NCBI GenBank assembly: GCA_017442535.1
Contig: JAFRZL010000049.1
Location: 1 to 64,000, forward strand
Source of the DNA: Bacillota bacterium
Lineage (GTDB): Bacteria > Bacillota > Clostridia > Lachnospirales > Bianqueaceae
Length of the DNA stretch: 64,000 nt
Direction of reading: 5' to 3'
A program made the translations under genes and the position numbers. The notes beneath the pieces are model-generated. The model had not been told where the DNA came from. It saw nothing but the letters and a program-made list of their open reading frames with translations, and did no database searches. Shown in pieces: positions 1 through 9,481 of the stretch (positions within the stretch are counted from its first letter, which is position 1; every line of letters begins with the position of its first letter).

Positions 1-16
1 CCTACTCGGGGAGTTA

Positions 17-131
17 CCGGTGACGATACGCTTGTGGGAAACACCCGTTCCCATCCCGAACACGACGGTTAAGACACAAGCGGCCGATGGTACTTGGCGG
101 GGGACTGCCTGGGAGAGTAGGAGGTTGCCGG
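17..131 (+). rRNA. rrf: 5S ribosomal RNA
   Basis: The segment has the 5S hallmarks: a terminal helix formed by CCGGTGAC at the start and GTTGCCGG at the end, the loop B/C text CCCATCCCGAACACG, and the loop E region GATGGTACTTGGCGGGG. Its length of about 115 nt fits a bacterial 5S. No 23S sequence is visible in the 16 bases before it, so this is the distal end of an rRNA operon that lies mostly left of the window. Confidence 0.95.
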
Positions 132-153
132 TTTTTTTATTCCTTATAAGAAA

Positions 154-174
154 CTGCCGCGAGGCAGCTTTTTT
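154..174 (+). terminator. Intrinsic terminator of the rRNA operon
   Basis: A 5-bp stem CTGCC/GGCAG with loop GCGA (154-167) is followed at once by CTTTTTT. It lies 22 bases after the 5S 3' end and is the expected end of the rRNA transcript. Confidence 0.8.
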
Positions 175-213
175 GTTTCACCAAGGTGGCTTTGAACCTG
201 GAAGGCAGGCATC

Positions 214-242
214 TTGACGCGGAAACGGGAGAGTGCTACAAT
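214..242 (+). promoter_or_regulatory. Sigma-A type promoter for the P-loop kinase-like gene
   Basis: TTGACG at 214-219 and TACAAT at 237-242 are separated by 17 bases, each one mismatch from consensus. The start codon of the next gene is about 70 bases downstream. Confidence 0.75.
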
Positions 243-312
243 ATTCGCGCACCACTTTTACGGATGTGCGATCGTGAGACGGAGAGCTTAAGAACGGGAA
301 GGAGTGGTTTCG

Positions 313-798
313 TTGAATAAAGTGATCGTGATTGGAAGCCCGGGGGCCGGGAAGAGCACTTTTTCCAGAAGGCTGAGGGACAAAACGGGACTGCCTCTGT
401 TTTATCTGGACCGGATCTGGCACTTGGCAGACCGGACGACGATTTCCCGGGAGGAGTTTGACGCAAGGCTGGGGGAGATTTTGCGGCAGGAGCGCTGGAT
501 CATTGACGGAAATTACAGCCGTACAATGGAGGTTAGACTTGCGGCCTGCGATACGGTTTTTTGCCTGGATTATCCGGTGGAGGTGTGCCTCGCGGGTGCG
601 AGGGAGCGTGTCGGGCAGGTGAGAGAAGAGATGCCGTGGGTGGAAGAGACGCTCGATGAAGAGTTCCGGCAGTTTATCGTTGATTTTCCCATAACAAAAA
701 GGCCGCAGATGCTGCGGCTGTTAGAAGAAAAAGGGCATAATAAAGAGGTTCATATTTTCCGCTCCAGGGAGGAAGCGGAACAGTATCTGTCTTTCTGA
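313..798 (+). CDS. Adenylate kinase-like P-loop protein (topology modulation/FlaR-like)
   Basis: The 161-residue product opens with LNKVIVIGSPGAGKST, a Walker A loop within the first 16 residues, as in small P-loop NTPases annotated as topology modulation proteins or AAA nucleoside kinases. After the loop come LPLFYLDRIWH, WIIDGNYSRT and CLDYP, typical of this kinase-like family. I chose the TTG start at 313 because GGAG at 301-304 sits 8 bases upstream; an in-frame GTG at 304 would overlap that ribosome site. The gene has its own promoter and stands alone between the rRNA operon and a convergent hydrolase gene, with a single base between the two stop codons. The family call is fairly firm; the substrate is unknown. 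Confidence 0.75.
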   Translation: MNKVIVIGSPGAGKSTFSRRLRDKTGLPLFYLDRIWHLADRTTISREEFDARLGEILRQERWIIDGNYSRTMEVRLAACDTVFCLDYPVEVCLAGARERVGQVREEMPWVEETLDEEFRQFIVDFPITKRPQMLRLLEEKGHNKEVHIFRSREEAEQYLSF

Positions 799-799
799 C

Positions 800-2317
800 T
801 CAGGAAAGGCTGACCTCCGTAACCGACATGGCGCCGGCCGATCCGGGCGCAGTGGTTTCTGCGAACAGGCCAAAGAGTGTCCCCGTGAAGCAGCGTCCGG
901 CAAGGTCGATGGACAGGAAGCGCGTGGGGAGTTCTCCCAAGAGAAACGTTTCGCCCGACGGGAGGATGGCTTCAAAGCGCATTTTTTGCGCGGAGGCGCA
1001 CAGGACCAAGGTCAGGCGGGTTTCGCTGCACGGGATCTGACAGCAAATGTGGTGCAGACTGTCGAGGTGGGCCTCCAGGACGAGAACGTCCTGCGGCTTT
1101 CCGGAAGCAATGGTGCGGCGAATGCCGGCCTGATAGTAAAACTTGTCAGTTAAATAAGCGGTGATGCCGGTGTAGTCGCCTTCTGCCTGAAGCTGTGGTT
1201 CGACGGTGGCACGGAAAGTGCACTCCAGATCGACGGGGCGCAGGAGCATCATGGTCGGAGACCCGGATTCGGACTGCAGGGTGGTTTCCGAGACATGCAG
1301 CAGAAGGGAATGATCCCGGAATTCATAATGCTCCGCCTGAGGATGGCGGAGGAACAGCCACGGATATTCGGCAGACCCGTGTGAAAAGTCTGTTTGGAAG
1401 GACCAGCGGGGCTGCCCGGCGGTGATCAGAGGCGTTTCTACCGAAAGCAGGCTCTTGCCCACTTGCGGCCAGCCATCATTCCACACAACGGGCATCAGGA
1501 AACTCTCGCGTCCGAGGTGGTAGAGCAGATTGTTGGAAGGCCGGACCGCCAGATGTACCATCCACCAGTTGCCCAGGGGATCCTGCACCAGGTCGGAGTG
1601 GCCGCTGCAGGCGATCTGCTTGCTCGAGTCGGCGCGGTTCGTCAGGATCGGATTGCCTGGATTGTTTTCGTAGGGCCCCCAGATGTGGCGGCTCCGGCCA
1701 ATGGTGGTCATGTGGTTAAAACCGGTTCCGCCCTCAGCGGCCATGATATAATACCAGCCGTCGATCAAGTATAAATGGGGACTCTCCAGATAGCCGCCGC
1801 CCGTTCCACTCCAGATACGCTGCTGGGGACCGAGCATCTTTCCGGTTTGCGGATCCATGCGGCAAAGCCAGATGCCGTCGGGCTCTCCCTGCTGCCGGCG
1901 TTTGCTGCCGCCATTGACACAGTAATACATCTCATCGCCTTCAAAATACATCGAAGGATCTATGCCCTGGTCCGCCTCGGTCCAGATCACATCGCTCCAC
2001 TCGCCGGCGGGATCGGCAGTATGGACGATAAAGTTGCCGACTCCGTGGAAGGGGGCGGTTACATAGAAAACGCCCTGGTGATAACGGATGGTGGGAGCCC
2101 ATACGCCGCCGAAAGACGGAGCTTTCTCGTAGGGCAGCTGGTCGGGACGGCTGACGGCGTTCCCGATCTGGCGCCAGTTGATCAGATCCGTACTGTGATA
2201 AACGGGAATGGCGGGGAAATAGGCAAACGTGCTGGTAACCATATAATAATCATTTCCTACACGAACGATACTGGGATCCGGATTGAATCCGGGAAGAATG
2301 GGGTTGCTGTATGACAT
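800..2317 (-). CDS. Glycoside hydrolase family 43 (beta-xylosidase/arabinofuranosidase type)
   Basis: A 505-residue protein without signal peptide, so probably cytoplasmic. The N-terminal half is a GH43 five-bladed propeller: NPILPGFNPDPSI carries the catalytic base Asp14, GIDPSMYFE the pKa-modulating Asp120, and GGYLESPHLY the general acid Glu178. Residues from about 310 on form the beta-sandwich C-terminal domain usual in xylosidase-type GH43 enzymes (size near 500-550). The family cleaves terminal xylose or arabinose from plant oligosaccharides; which one cannot be told here. No transporter gene adjoins it. It starts at ATG 2317 behind AGGAGGCTC and has a good promoter at 2371-2399. Confidence 0.88.
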   Translation of the reverse strand: MSYSNPILPGFNPDPSIVRVGNDYYMVTSTFAYFPAIPVYHSTDLINWRQIGNAVSRPDQLPYEKAPSFGGVWAPTIRYHQGVFYVTAPFHGVGNFIVHTADPAGEWSDVIWTEADQGIDPSMYFEGDEMYYCVNGGSKRRQQGEPDGIWLCRMDPQTGKMLGPQQRIWSGTGGGYLESPHLYLIDGWYYIMAAEGGTGFNHMTTIGRSRHIWGPYENNPGNPILTNRADSSKQIACSGHSDLVQDPLGNWWMVHLAVRPSNNLLYHLGRESFLMPVVWNDGWPQVGKSLLSVETPLITAGQPRWSFQTDFSHGSAEYPWLFLRHPQAEHYEFRDHSLLLHVSETTLQSESGSPTMMLLRPVDLECTFRATVEPQLQAEGDYTGITAYLTDKFYYQAGIRRTIASGKPQDVLVLEAHLDSLHHICCQIPCSETRLTLVLCASAQKMRFEAILPSGETFLLGELPTRFLSIDLAGRCFTGTLFGLFAETTAPGSAGAMSVTEVSLS

Positions 2318-2370
2318 AGAAGAGCCTCCTTTATTCTGATGATCCGGACATGCTGTTAAAGGACAATCTG

Positions 2371-2399
2371 ACTATAACATAATCAGCCGGGAATGGCAA
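2371..2399 (-). promoter_or_regulatory. Promoter of the GH43 gene
   Basis: On the reverse strand TTGCCA (2399-2394) and TATAGT (2376-2371) are separated by 17 bases; both hexamers match consensus at five of six positions. It lies 54 bases from the GH43 start. Confidence 0.7.
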
Positions 2400-2520
2400 G
2401 AGAACGGGAAGGGATTATTTCAGAAGGAAGCGGCAGAAATCTGTTATTCCCAAGATTTTCTTCTTCCAATTCCGCGCGTTTTGGTATATACTAATAGGGT
2501 ATCCCGGAGGAGGTGATCGC

Positions 2521-4002
2521 GTGCAGGTTTTTGACGGGGCCGAAATGTCGGCGATGGATCGATGGACGATCGAGGTGCAGGGTGTTCCCGGCATCGAATT
2601 GATGGAGCGGGCCGCTGAGGGAGTGGTTGAAGCGGTTCTCCGGCAAGACTGTGCGCGGGTCATTTTTGTGTGCGGGATGGGCAATAACGGCGGAGACGGA
2701 TTTGCGGCCGCCAGGCTCCTTTGCCGGCAGGGCCGCACGGTGGAGGTTTTCACCGTGGGGAATCCCGGCGGGCTTAAGGGCGATGCCCGAATCAATTATG
2801 AGAGACTTGAAGGACTGGCGGTCACGGTAAAGCCTTTTTCTCCGGCTTATGAGGCCGGGCCGCAGGATCTGGTGGTGGACGCGCTCTTCGGGACCGGGCT
2901 TGCAAGGCCGGTCGAGGGCGTTTACGCAGAGGCGGTCGAGTGGATCAACCGTCAGCCGGCGCGGGTGATCGCGGTGGATATCCCTTCGGGAGTTCACGCG
3001 GGGACCGGGCAGGTGATGGGATGCGCAGTCAGAGCGACGGAAACGGTGACGATCAGCCGCCACAAAACAGGGCTATGGCTGTATCCGGGCAGAGACCTCG
3101 CTGGCCGGGTGACGCTGGCGACGATCGGCGTGGATTCACCCAATCCGGTGGAGCTGGCTGGCTGCAAGATGGTTACGGACGCGGCGTTTGCCGCTGAGAT
3201 GATGGTCCCGCGGCTGCTTGCCGGACACAAAGGCACATACGGCCAGGCCGGCATCATGGCGGGCAGCCCCGGCATGATGGGCGCGGCGATTTTTGCCGTG
3301 CGCAGCGCTTATCAGAGCGGAGCGGGGCTGGTGAGATGCCTGATTCCCGCGAGTGAGAGCACGGCGATGACGGTTTCGGTGCCGGAGGCGGTGCAGAAGC
3401 ACTGGAATCCGAACATGCCGCAGCTATTGGAGATGCCGCCCGCGACGGCCTATCTGATCGGGCCGGGGCTTGGCAGATGTAGGGAGGCTTTCATCCGGGC
3501 GCTGTCCCGGATTCCCGACGACAAGCCGCTGGTGCTGGATGCGGATGGGCTGAATATGCTGGCCGAGAGCCCGGAGCTGGCACGTCCGGGCATGATCCTG
3601 ACGCCCCATATGGGGGAGGCAGCCAGGCTTTCAGGCCGTAGTATCGCGGAATTATACCGTAATATGCCGGAAGCGGCGATAGAACTGGCACGCAGGTACC
3701 AGTCGGTCGTCGTGCTCAAGAACGCTTCCACGGTCGTCGCTGCACCGGATGGCCGGATTGCGGTGAATCCCACGGGGAATCCGGGTATGTCCACCGCGGG
3801 CGCGGGAGATGTGCTGGCAGGTCTGATCGTGGGCTGGTGGGCACAGGATCCGGGAGCGGATCCGTTTAAGCTGGCGGCGGCCGCAGTGTGGATGCATGGA
3901 GCGGCCGGCGACAGGGCGGCTGCAGTCAAAGGACAGTACGCATTGATGGCTTCGGATATTCTGGAATACCTGAGGCCGGATCAATTGATAGATTGTTTGT
4001 GA
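2521..4002 (+). CDS. nnr: Bifunctional NAD(P)H-hydrate epimerase / ADP-dependent NAD(P)HX dehydratase
   Basis: This 493-residue fusion repairs hydrated NAD(P)H. The N-terminal YjeF_N domain (about 1-210) shows IELMERA and CGMGNNGGDGFAAARLL (51-67), the epimerase signature with Asp59. The C-terminal carbohydrate-kinase-like domain (about 225-490) shows HKGTYGQAGIMAGSPGMMGA, LDADGLNML, LTPHMGEAARL and the catalytic NPGMSTAGAGDVLAGLI block. A GTG start at 2521 is supported by GGAGGAGGTG at 2506-2515. It lies 15 bases upstream of alr; the nnr-alr pairing is common in Firmicutes. The promoter is probably TTCCAA-17-TATACT at 2464-2492, of modest quality. Confidence 0.95.
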   Translation: MQVFDGAEMSAMDRWTIEVQGVPGIELMERAAEGVVEAVLRQDCARVIFVCGMGNNGGDGFAAARLLCRQGRTVEVFTVGNPGGLKGDARINYERLEGLAVTVKPFSPAYEAGPQDLVVDALFGTGLARPVEGVYAEAVEWINRQPARVIAVDIPSGVHAGTGQVMGCAVRATETVTISRHKTGLWLYPGRDLAGRVTLATIGVDSPNPVELAGCKMVTDAAFAAEMMVPRLLAGHKGTYGQAGIMAGSPGMMGAAIFAVRSAYQSGAGLVRCLIPASESTAMTVSVPEAVQKHWNPNMPQLLEMPPATAYLIGPGLGRCREAFIRALSRIPDDKPLVLDADGLNMLAESPELARPGMILTPHMGEAARLSGRSIAELYRNMPEAAIELARRYQSVVVLKNASTVVAAPDGRIAVNPTGNPGMSTAGAGDVLAGLIVGWWAQDPGADPFKLAAAAVWMHGAAGDRAAAVKGQYALMASDILEYLRPDQLIDCL

Positions 4003-4017
4003 GGAGTACGGGAACGG

Positions 4018-5157
4018 ATGAGTGAATTACGTTACGGCCGGACGACGGCCATTATCGATTTAGCGGCACTTAAGGAGAATGTCAGACATATACGGGCGAA
4101 ACTGGCGCCCGGGACGCAGCTTTGTGCGGTTGTCAAGGCGAATGGCTACGGCCATGGCGCGGCAGCGATCTGCCCGGCCCTGCGGGAGGCGGGAGTGGAC
4201 AGGTTTGCAGTGGCGATCTGGCAGGAAGGCCGGGCGCTCAGAGAGGCGGGTGTCACGGCGCCGATCCACATTTTAGGCGATACGATCGATGAAGAGATGG
4301 ACATGGTCATCCGCTATCAGCTGATACCCACGGTCTTTTCAGAAGAAATGGCCGGGCATTTTGCGGAAGCGGCACGGGAAGCGGGTGTGACGCTCCCCAT
4401 CGATATTAAGTTGGATACCGGGATGCACCGGATCGGTTTCCTCTGCGAGCCGGCTTCGGTGGATGCGATCGAGCGGATCAGCAAACTCCCGAACCTGCGG
4501 ATGGAAGGGGTTTTCACCCATTTCGCACGCGCGGATGAGTGGGACAAGACCACGACGGAAGAGCAGTATGCCCGGTTTACGGGGATGCTGGAGGCGCTCG
4601 GCGAACGCGGAGTGACTTTTGCGGTCCGGCATACGGCCAACAGTGCGGCGATCATGGATATTCCGGGGACGCATCAGAACATGGTCCGCGCCGGGATCAT
4701 CCTTTACGGGCTGTATCCGTCCAGAGAAGTTCACAGGGAAAATCTGGAGCTGAAGCCCGTGCTGCAGTGGGTTTCCCATGTCTCGCATGTAAAGACGCTG
4801 CCTGCGGGGGAGCCCATCAGTTACGGCGGTACACATGTGACCGGCCGAGAGACCATCGTCGCGACGGTACCGGTGGGTTATGCGGACGGTTACCGCAGAG
4901 AGCTTTCCGACCGCGGCGCCGTAGTGATCCGCGGCAAGCTTGCACCGATTCTGGGACGTGTCTGCATGGACCAGATGATGGTGGATGTGACCGATTTTGA
5001 CGAAGTTAAACGCGGTGAGCCGGTGCAGCTGATCGGCGGCCCGATGGATGCGGAAACGATGGCGGAACTCGTCGGAACGATTTCCTATGAAATCGTCTGC
5101 GGGATTTCCGAGCGCGTCCCCCGCGTCTATGTGGACGGAACGGCAGAATCATATTGA
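4018..5157 (+). CDS. alr: Alanine racemase
   Basis: A 379-residue fold-type III PLP enzyme interconverting L- and D-alanine for peptidoglycan. The PLP lysine is Lys40 in AVVKANGYGHGA; the second catalytic residue is Tyr269 in ISYGGTHVTG; RVCMDQMMVDVT is the usual C-terminal motif near the partner active site. Its length matches the family. ATG 4018 follows nnr by 15 bases behind GAGGAGTACGGGA and the two genes are likely co-transcribed. Confidence 0.97.
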   Translation: MSELRYGRTTAIIDLAALKENVRHIRAKLAPGTQLCAVVKANGYGHGAAAICPALREAGVDRFAVAIWQEGRALREAGVTAPIHILGDTIDEEMDMVIRYQLIPTVFSEEMAGHFAEAAREAGVTLPIDIKLDTGMHRIGFLCEPASVDAIERISKLPNLRMEGVFTHFARADEWDKTTTEEQYARFTGMLEALGERGVTFAVRHTANSAAIMDIPGTHQNMVRAGIILYGLYPSREVHRENLELKPVLQWVSHVSHVKTLPAGEPISYGGTHVTGRETIVATVPVGYADGYRRELSDRGAVVIRGKLAPILGRVCMDQMMVDVTDFDEVKRGEPVQLIGGPMDAETMAELVGTISYEIVCGISERVPRVYVDGTAESY

Positions 5158-5220
5158 ATTTGGCCGCGCGATGTGATATGATACAGATAGAATAACGTGC
5201 AGGAAAGGAGAAGACAGCCG

Positions 5221-7242
5221 GTGAATCCAACATTAAAAAAGACGCTGAAGCTATACAGCATCATGTTTTACCTGGTGCTTTTGATGGCGATACTGCTGTC
5301 CATCTTTTACTTCGGCGCGGAGCAGAACATCTTCGGCCTGATTATTGTCGCTGCCATTGTATTGATCGCGCTTGTCGGGCTGATCGGGATCCGGAGCTTC
5401 CGCAGGTCGATCGAGGACAAGGTCCTGAACGACTCCGTGGAAGTCGCCAATCGCGAGATGCAATATATGAAAAACTGGGATTTTCCTTATGCGCTCATGC
5501 GGCAGGGAGGCCGGATTTTCTGGTATAACGGCGCTTTTGATCAGCTTTTTACGGAGTATATTCAGGGAAAAACAGAAAAAGAAGAGCCGCTGCAGCTTGA
5601 GGATCTGCTCGGCCCGCAGAAGTATCCCGAGGAGGGCGGCGCCCTGGAGACCGAGGTCAAATGGAAGGACTCGGTTTACAGGATGATCCTGACGAGGGAG
5701 GAGATCATGGACGCGGACAGCGGGGAGCTTTCCGAACTGCTGTATTCCGTAAGCCTCCTGGATATCTCGCGCGAGCGTGCGCTGGAGCTGGAAAATGCCA
5801 ATATCCGGCCCATTGTTGTTCTGATTTATATCGATAATTACGATCAGGTGCTAAGCAGCATGGAGGAAACGCGCCGGCCCCTGCTCGAAGCCATGATTTA
5901 CAAGCGGATCAATGATCTGACCGCCAAAATCAACGGCGTTCTGACACGGATGGAAAAGGATCGCCTCCTGCTGGTTTTCCCGAATGAGAAGATGGAAGAG
6001 CTGAAAGAGACCCGCTTCCACATTCTGGATGAAGTCCGTTCGATCAATATCGGCAATAAGCTGCCTGTAACGCTGAGTATCGGCGTGGGCGCCTCGGATA
6101 ATCTTAAGAGCAGCCATACCTATGCGCGCGCGGCCGTGGATCTGGCGATGAGCCGCGGCGGCGACCAGGCCGTGCTCAAAGATGATGATAATACCGTCTT
6201 TTACGGAGGCAAGAGCAGCGGCGTGGAGAAGACGACCCGCGTCAGAGCCCGCCTGATTGCCTACACTTTACGGGAAGTGATCGCGGAAGCGGACAAGGTG
6301 CTGCTCATGGGCCACGCGAACCCGGATCTGGACTGCTTTGGTGCCGCGCTGGGCATGGCGCGCAGCATTCAGACGATGGAGAAAGAAGCCTATATCGTGC
6401 TCTCCGAGCCGCATCCGGCGGTGGACGCTCTTTATGAACGCGTCATGAAAGAGGGCGAGTACGTTAACCGGATCCTGATCGGTGAGAAGGCGGAGGCCCA
6501 GGCAGGGCCCAAGACACTCCTGATCGTACTGGATGTCAACCGGCCTTCCATCGTCGCCAACCCCAGGCTTCTGGAGCTCTGTCCCAATGTGGTGGTTATT
6601 GACCACCACCGGACCAGCGTGGATTATATCGCGGGAAGCGTTGTCTCCTATGTGGAACCGTACGCGTCTTCCTGCTGCGAGATGGTGACCGAACTGGTGC
6701 AGTATATGACCGAAGAGGTACATCTGCGCCCGGTGGAAACAGACGCATTATTTGCCGGAATCGCGCTGGATACCAAGAACTTTACAGTTAAAACCGGTAT
6801 CCGGACCTTTGACGCGGCGGCTTTCCTGCGGAGGAACGGCGCGGATTCGCTGCGTGTGCGGCAGATGTTTAAGAATGATATCGATGAATACCGGGCGCGT
6901 GCGCAGATCGTGAGCCGTGCGGAGATCGAGATGAATCAGGTTGCGATTTCCTACTGGGACGGCAAGGGTGTGCCGAATGCTCTGGCACTCGCGGCGGGTG
7001 CAGCCGATGAGCTGCTGGATATCCGCGGCGTGACGGCATCGTTTGTGCTGACCGAAACGGAAGAACTGATCAATGTGAGTGCCAGATCGCTTGGCGAAAT
7101 CAATGTTCAGCTGATTATGGAGAAGATCGGCGGAGGCGGGCATCTGACGGTCGCCGGCGCACAGATGCGCGATATGACAATGGAAGACGCCGTAAAGCTG
7201 CTTAAAAAGACGATTCAGGAGTATTTGAGCACGGTCCGCTGA
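5221..7242 (+). CDS. gdpP: Cyclic-di-AMP phosphodiesterase GdpP
   Basis: A 673-residue membrane protein that hydrolyses c-di-AMP to pApA. Two transmembrane segments occupy about residues 10-55, then a PAS-like region (about 70-160), a degenerate GGDEF domain (about 195-330; SRGGDQAVLK stands where GGDEF would be), then DHH/DHHA1 domains with GHANPDLDCFG (364-374) and VIDHHRTS (Asp461-His462-His463). The DHHA1 signature GGGGHLTVAGAQ is near the C terminus. I start at GTG 5221, about 10 bases after GGAG; an upstream in-frame GTG at 5197 lacks a ribosome site. It is followed directly by rplI and dnaB, the standard Firmicutes order. Confidence 0.96.
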   Translation: MNPTLKKTLKLYSIMFYLVLLMAILLSIFYFGAEQNIFGLIIVAAIVLIALVGLIGIRSFRRSIEDKVLNDSVEVANREMQYMKNWDFPYALMRQGGRIFWYNGAFDQLFTEYIQGKTEKEEPLQLEDLLGPQKYPEEGGALETEVKWKDSVYRMILTREEIMDADSGELSELLYSVSLLDISRERALELENANIRPIVVLIYIDNYDQVLSSMEETRRPLLEAMIYKRINDLTAKINGVLTRMEKDRLLLVFPNEKMEELKETRFHILDEVRSINIGNKLPVTLSIGVGASDNLKSSHTYARAAVDLAMSRGGDQAVLKDDDNTVFYGGKSSGVEKTTRVRARLIAYTLREVIAEADKVLLMGHANPDLDCFGAALGMARSIQTMEKEAYIVLSEPHPAVDALYERVMKEGEYVNRILIGEKAEAQAGPKTLLIVLDVNRPSIVANPRLLELCPNVVVIDHHRTSVDYIAGSVVSYVEPYASSCCEMVTELVQYMTEEVHLRPVETDALFAGIALDTKNFTVKTGIRTFDAAAFLRRNGADSLRVRQMFKNDIDEYRARAQIVSRAEIEMNQVAISYWDGKGVPNALALAAGAADELLDIRGVTASFVLTETEELINVSARSLGEINVQLIMEKIGGGGHLTVAGAQMRDMTMEDAVKLLKKTIQEYLSTVR

Positions 7243-7271
7243 TGCGGCCGGCAGGAAAGGAAGGTCTTATT

Positions 7272-7721
7272 ATGAAAGTTATGCTGCTGCAGGATGTGAA
7301 GAAACTCGGCAAAGCCGGCGAGATCGTGGAGATCAGTGACGGATACGCCAAGAATTTTATTCTGCCCAAGAAGCTTGGCAAGGAAGCCACCAATGAAGTA
7401 CTGAACGAATGGAAGCTCAAGAAGGGGAGCGAGGCGAACCGTAAACTGCAGGAACGCCAGGAAGCGCTTGCAACCGCGGCAGAGCTCTCCAGCAAATCCG
7501 TTGTGCTGCAGGTGAAAGGCGGAGAGAACGGCCGTCTGTTCGGCGCCGTCACGGCCAAGGACATCGCCGAAGCGCTGGATCAGCAGCACGGTGTCAAGAT
7601 CGATAAAAAGAAAATCCAGTTAAAAGAAGCCATCAAAACGGTGGGCAACTACGAGGTCGAGATCAAGCTGCATCCGGTGGCCTCTGCCAAAATCGCCGTA
7701 AAGGTCGAAGCGAACGAATAA
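7272..7721 (+). CDS. rplI: 50S ribosomal protein L9
   Basis: The 149-residue product MKVMLLQDVKKLGKAGEIVE..ISDGYAKNFILP is an L9 signature; the long connecting helix (about 42-75) and C-terminal domain with LFGAVTAKDIA follow. The start at ATG 7272 is set by AGGAAAGGAAGG at 7254-7264. It sits 29 bases after gdpP and 24 before dnaB in one transcript. Confidence 0.98.
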   Translation: MKVMLLQDVKKLGKAGEIVEISDGYAKNFILPKKLGKEATNEVLNEWKLKKGSEANRKLQERQEALATAAELSSKSVVLQVKGGENGRLFGAVTAKDIAEALDQQHGVKIDKKKIQLKEAIKTVGNYEVEIKLHPVASAKIAVKVEANE

Positions 7722-7745
7722 ACCGGAAGGTCAAGGACTTAGAAA

Positions 7746-9107
7746 ATGGCAGACGAAAAGGTTACCCCACGGGTCAAACCCTATAGCGAAGAAGCTGAGC
7801 AGGCGGTGCTCGGCTCGATGCTGATGGACCGGGATGCCGTGATAGCGGTGATGGAACTGATCACCGAAGAAGATTTCTATGTGGAGCGCAACCGGCTGAT
7901 TTTCCGCGCGATGCAGGGACTGTACCGCGAAAACAGTGCGATCGACATGATCACGCTGAAAAACCGCCTGGAGCAGGAAGGCCACCTGGAAGAGTCAGGG
8001 GGCCTCGCTTATATTGGCAATCTGGTTTCGGCCGTGCCCAGCTCGGTTTACGCCAGGCATTATGCGGACATTGTCAGGACAAGGCGGCTGTACAGGAAGT
8101 TTATCGGAATCGGTGACGAGATGGTCAGCCACGGCTACAATATGGATCTATCGATCGATGAGCTTTCGCAGAAGGTGGAGACGGAGGTCTTTCAGATCCT
8201 GTCAAACCAGGACCGTCAGGGCTTCTCGCACATCCATGATATTCTGCTGGAGTATTATGAAGATATCGAGACGATCGCGCGCACGCACGGCGGGATCACA
8301 GGCGTACCGACCGGGTTTGCGGATCTGGACCGGATGACGACCGGACTGCAGCCTGCGGATCTGGTACTGGTAGGAGCCCGGCCTTCCATGGGTAAATCGG
8401 CTTTTGGCCTGAATATTGTGCAGTACGCCGCGGTGCGGCAGCATAAAGTCTGCGCGGTTTTCAGCCTGGAAATGAGTAAAAAACAGTGTGCCAACCGTTT
8501 GCTCTGCGCGGAGGCAATGGTCGATTCCGGAAAGATCCGGAGCGGCCGCCTGGAGGATGAGGACTGGGGTAAGCTCCTGGAAGCGCTCGCGCCCTTGTCG
8601 GAGGCCGAAATCTATATCGACGATACGCCCGGCATTACGGTGGCCGAGGTGCGCTCCAAATGCCGCAAGCTCAAGCTGGAGCATGGGCTGGACCTGATCA
8701 TGATCGACTACCTGCAGCTGATGAGCGGATCGGCCTCTTCCAGCGAGAACCGCCAGCAGGAAATCTCTGAGATTTCCCGCAGCCTTAAGGCGCTGGCACG
8801 TGAGATGCAGGCCCCCGTCCTGGCCCTTTCGCAGCTGTCGCGTGCACTGGAATCCCGTTCGGATCGCCGTCCCATGCTCTCCGATCTGCGTGAGTCAGGC
8901 GCGATCGAGCAGGATGCGGATGTTGTCATGTTCCTGTACCGCGATGAATATTACAACAAGGATTCGGCGGACCATAATATCGCGGAAGTCATCATTTCCA
9001 AACAGAGAAACGGCTCCACCGGCACGGTGAAGCTTGCATGGCTCGGACAGTATACTAAATTTGCGAATCTGCAGCTAAGTGAGCTGCCGCCGACCCCCGG
9101 ACCGTAA
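7746..9107 (+). CDS. dnaB: Replicative DNA helicase DnaB
   Basis: A 453-residue hexameric fork helicase (called DnaC in Bacillus). The N-terminal primase-interaction domain (about 10-110) begins with YSEEAEQAVLGSML. The RecA-like domain has Walker A GARPSMGKSAF with Lys217, Walker B LIMIDYLQLM, and the DLRESGAIEQDADVVMFLYRDEYY block. Length is typical. Last member of the gdpP-rplI-dnaB block; I see no clear terminator in the next 110 bases. Confidence 0.97.
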   Translation: MADEKVTPRVKPYSEEAEQAVLGSMLMDRDAVIAVMELITEEDFYVERNRLIFRAMQGLYRENSAIDMITLKNRLEQEGHLEESGGLAYIGNLVSAVPSSVYARHYADIVRTRRLYRKFIGIGDEMVSHGYNMDLSIDELSQKVETEVFQILSNQDRQGFSHIHDILLEYYEDIETIARTHGGITGVPTGFADLDRMTTGLQPADLVLVGARPSMGKSAFGLNIVQYAAVRQHKVCAVFSLEMSKKQCANRLLCAEAMVDSGKIRSGRLEDEDWGKLLEALAPLSEAEIYIDDTPGITVAEVRSKCRKLKLEHGLDLIMIDYLQLMSGSASSSENRQQEISEISRSLKALAREMQAPVLALSQLSRALESRSDRRPMLSDLRESGAIEQDADVVMFLYRDEYYNKDSADHNIAEVIISKQRNGSTGTVKLAWLGQYTKFANLQLSELPPTPGP

Positions 9108-9141
9108 GTCTGCCGGTTCGAAAATATTTTAAAAAATAGGC

Positions 9142-9170
9142 TTGCATTTTACTGCGAAATGTGATACAGT
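9142..9170 (+). promoter_or_regulatory. Extended -10 promoter of the ferredoxin gene
   Basis: TTGCAT (9142-9147), 17 bases, then TGA-TACAGT with the -10 at 9165-9170. The TG dinucleotide makes it an extended -10 promoter, which can offset the weak -35. Confidence 0.6.
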
Positions 9171-9221
9171 GAATTCGTCAAAGCTCCACGGAGCTGCATT
9201 TATTTGAAGGAGGAATGAATG

Positions 9222-9392
9222 ATGGCATACGTTATTTCCGAAGACTGCATCGAGTGCGGCGCTTGCGCAGCTGAGTGTCCCGTTGAGGCGATTTCCGAGG
9301 GCGACGGCAAGTACGAGATCGATCCCGATACCTGCATCGAGTGCGGCAATTGCGCTGAAGTTTGCCCCGTAGGTGCGCCGAGAGCGGAGTAA
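9222..9392 (+). CDS. 2[4Fe-4S] ferredoxin
   Basis: A 56-residue clostridial-type ferredoxin carrying low-potential electrons. Two cluster motifs are intact: CIECGACAAECP (first) and CIECGNCAEVCP (second), each CxxCxxCxxxCP. AAGGAGG at 9207-9213 is 8 bases from ATG 9222 (an alternative ATG is at 9219). It has its own promoter and a strong terminator, so it forms a short, probably abundant, single-gene transcript. Confidence 0.97.
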   Translation: MAYVISEDCIECGACAAECPVEAISEGDGKYEIDPDTCIECGNCAEVCPVGAPRAE

Positions 9393-9404
9393 TTCTATGA
9401 GTGT

Positions 9405-9436
9405 AAAAAATTCTCCGAGTGATCGGAGAATTTTTT
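9405..9436 (+). terminator. Terminator after ferredoxin
   Basis: A perfect 14-bp stem (9405-9418 with 9423-9436) around loop GTGA, ending in TTTTTT. The A and T tracts at both ends make it potentially bidirectional. Confidence 0.92.
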
Positions 9437-9481
9437 CTTCTGCGGCTTTTTAAGCTAAATTGATGGAAGGAGGAGATTGTC